In this document: piece by piece, positions 62,639 through 64,000 of the stretch | How the letters are laid out: each line of letters begins with the position of its first letter | How positions within the stretch are numbered: the first letter of the stretch is position 1 | Assembly (NCBI GenBank): GCA_009773375.1 | Contig: WRPH01000008.1 | Location: forward strand, 27,964 to 91,963 | From: Paracoccaceae bacterium | GTDB lineage: Bacteria > Pseudomonadota > Alphaproteobacteria > Rhodobacterales > Rhodobacteraceae | Direction: 5' to 3' | Length of the DNA: 64,000 bases | The notes under the pieces: model-generated | The model's input: the letters and a program-made list of their open reading frames with translations, nothing else | What the model was told of the DNA's origin: nothing | Database searches by the model: none | Program-made: the position numbers and the translations under genes

Positions 62639-64000
62639 TCACGCTTCCCCTCGCAGCACCGCGCCGGGGTTCATGATGCCCGACGGGTCCAGTGCCGCCT
62701 TGATCGCCCGCATCGCCGCCAGCTTGCCCGGATCGCCATAGCGCTCCAGATCGTCCACCTTCAACCGCCCCAGACCATGTTCGGCCGAAACCGATCCGCC
62801 CAGTTCATCGACCAGATCATGCACGCATTCCTTCACCGCATCGCGCTGATGTTCATGGTCTTTCCGGCTCCGCCCCGCCATCGGGAACACGTTGTAATGC
62901 AGGTTGCCATCGCCCAGATGGCCAAAGCAGTTGATGCGGAAAGCGTCGATCTGTGCAAGCCGTGGCCCGGCCTTGGCGATGAACTCCGGCACCAGACTCA
63001 GGGGAACCGAGATGTCGTGGCTGCTGACCGCGCCAATCATCCGGTTGGCTTCGGGGATCGCCTCGCGGATACGCCACAGCCCAAAGCGCTGCGCCTCTGA
63101 GGCAGCAATCACCCCGTCAGACACCAGCCCAGCCTCCAACCCGGCCTCGAACAGCCCGGCAAGATGGTCTTCCGCCGCGCCAAAACCTTCTGGCAGACCG
63201 ATTTCGATCAGCACCATCCAGTCCGACGGCGCGATCGGGCATTTCACCTCTGGCATCTTTTCGGCCAGAAACTCCAGCCCCATCCGCCCGATCAGCTCGA
63301 ACGCAGAAACCATGCCAGACAGCCGCAGTTGCGCCAAGGACAACAGCCGCAGCGCCGCGTCTGGGCTTTCCACCGCCATCAGCGCGGTGCCGATCACGCC
63401 CGGCTGCGGGTAAAGCCGCAGGCTGGCAGCGGTGATCACCCCCAAAGTGCCCTCGGCCCCGATCAGCAAATGCCGCAGGTCATAGCCGGTGTTATCCTTG
63501 CGCAGCCGCTTCAAGCCATTGAAAACAGAGCCATCCGGCAGCACCGCCTCGATCCCCAGACACAGATCGCGGGCGTTGCCATAGCGCAGCACGTTCAGCC
63601 CGCCCGCGTTGGTGGCAAGGTTGCCGCCGATCCGGCAGGTGCCTTCCGCCGCCAAAGACAGCGGGAACAGCCGCCCGACCGAGGCCGCATGCCCCTGCAC
63701 ATCGGCCAGCACCATGCCCGCTTCGACCACCAGCACGTTTTCGTCAGGATAGATCCCGCGCACCGCTGCCATGCGTTCCAGCGACAGCACCAACGGCGCC
63801 GGGCCTTCGGGCTGCAACTGGCCGCCGACCAGCCCGGTGCCGCCGCCCCACGGCACCACGCCGACCCGCGCCGCAGCACAGGCGCGCAGAATCACCGCGA
63901 CGTCTTGCGTGCTGCGCGGCAGCGCCACCGCCCCCGCCAGCCCCTGCCAGCGCCCGCGCGGTTCTTCCAGATAGCGCGGCTCGGCGGGGCGCAAGCTGCC
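62639..64000 (-). CDS. FAD-binding oxidase, GlcD/D-lactate dehydrogenase type (N-terminus outside window)
   Basis: At least 453 residues of a flavoprotein are visible; the frame is still open at the right edge. The PCMH-type FAD domain has VVPWGGGTGLVGGQL near the visible start, GTCRIGGNLATNAGG, and HLLIGAEGTLGVIT. The C-terminal FAD-oxidase domain contains INCFGHLGDGNLHYNVFP with metal or substrate histidines, and ends SAEHGLGRLK and DPSGIMNPGAVL. Glycolate, D-lactate or D-2-hydroxyglutarate are possible substrates. It is convergent with apt. Confidence 0.9.
   Translation of the reverse strand, partial: GSLRPAEPRYLEEPRGRWQGLAGAVALPRSTQDVAVILRACAAARVGVVPWGGGTGLVGGQLQPEGPAPLVLSLERMAAVRGIYPDENVLVVEAGMVLADVQGHAASVGRLFPLSLAAEGTCRIGGNLATNAGGLNVLRYGNARDLCLGIEAVLPDGSVFNGLKRLRKDNTGYDLRHLLIGAEGTLGVITAASLRLYPQPGVIGTALMAVESPDAALRLLSLAQLRLSGMVSAFELIGRMGLEFLAEKMPEVKCPIAPSDWMVLIEIGLPEGFGAAEDHLAGLFEAGLEAGLVSDGVIAASEAQRFGLWRIREAIPEANRMIGAVSSHDISVPLSLVPEFIAKAGPRLAQIDAFRINCFGHLGDGNLHYNVFPMAGRSRKDHEHQRDAVKECVHDLVDELGGSVSAEHGLGRLKVDDLERYGDPGKLAAMRAIKAALDPSGIMNPGAVLRGEA

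Noticed and set aside
1..64000. Genomic island or prophage
   Set aside because: No integrase, transposase, phage gene, tRNA-flanked repeat or composition shift over several genes was found; the genes are ordinary chromosomal families.

Overview
The window looks like a piece of chromosome from a Rhodobacteraceae-type alphaproteobacterium (Rhodobacter/Gemmobacter/Tabrizicola-like). The pointers are very high GC, an alpha-type RNase P RNA, a short HisG paired with HisZ, xdhABC of the Rhodobacter capsulatus type, a class II (B12) ribonucleotide reductase, a zur-znuCB/znuA locus with a Zur box, and families typical of the group (DUF1489, DUF938, DMSP-lyase-like cupin). No transposase, integrase, phage gene, CRISPR array or tRNA was seen, so this reads as stable chromosome rather than an island.

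Layout. 1-7761: carbohydrate locus. A minus-strand operon (TIM-barrel isomerase, periplasmic binding protein, Gfo/Idh/MocA dehydrogenase, ABC ATPase, permease cut by the window edge) is divergent from a ROK regulator. The regulator is translationally coupled to a second binding-protein homologue that has no signal peptide. 8296-12568: nrdJ, DUF1489, an EamA exporter and a small secreted protein. 12638-15941: hisS-hisZ-hisG. 16022-19906: slyX and dnaE. 20139-29493: a tightly overlapping purine locus, xdhABC followed by a BMP-type nucleoside ABC transporter (ATPase, two permeases, binding protein). 29605-34271: aldo/keto reductase, FAD amine oxidase, DUF938, CMD-family protein, GH25 lysozyme lipoprotein and a frameshifted EF-hand protein. 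34576-37071: dimethylglycine/sarcosine dehydrogenase-like protein. 37232-40306: zur-znuC-znuB and divergent znuA. 40368-43747: aldose epimerase, MFS carrier, cysteine hydrolase, DUF1993. 43844-46246: argD-argF, preceded by a candidate Arg-rich leader peptide. 46467-51645: 8-oxoguanine deaminase, histidinol-phosphatase-like enzyme, XRE regulator, quinone oxidoreductase, LysR regulator. 51790-58912: DUF1127, BI-1, VIT family, rpmG, glycosyltransferase, rnpB, amidase, lipoprotein, gatCA. 59285-64000: UPF0173 hydrolase, DMSP-lyase-like cupin, mtnP, apt and a GlcD-like oxidase cut by the window edge.

Themes. Purine use recurs: xanthine dehydrogenase with its nucleoside importer, 8-oxoguanine deaminase, and the mtnP/apt salvage pair. 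Many neighbours overlap by ATGA-type junctions, so translational coupling is common.

The most unusual signals are: (i) a dispersed element (CTCTCTGC-n-CAAATATCC, a G-run and a GC hairpin) that recurs between genes and also lies in frame inside xdhA; (ii) the cytoplasmic binding-protein homologue coupled to the ROK regulator; (iii) an 18-residue peptide with seven arginines upstream of argD; (iv) three 12-bp direct repeats upstream of the quinone oxidoreductase; (v) a set of near-perfect intergenic palindromes, one with 22-bp arms. All start sites, promoters and operators are read by eye; no search or folding program was run.
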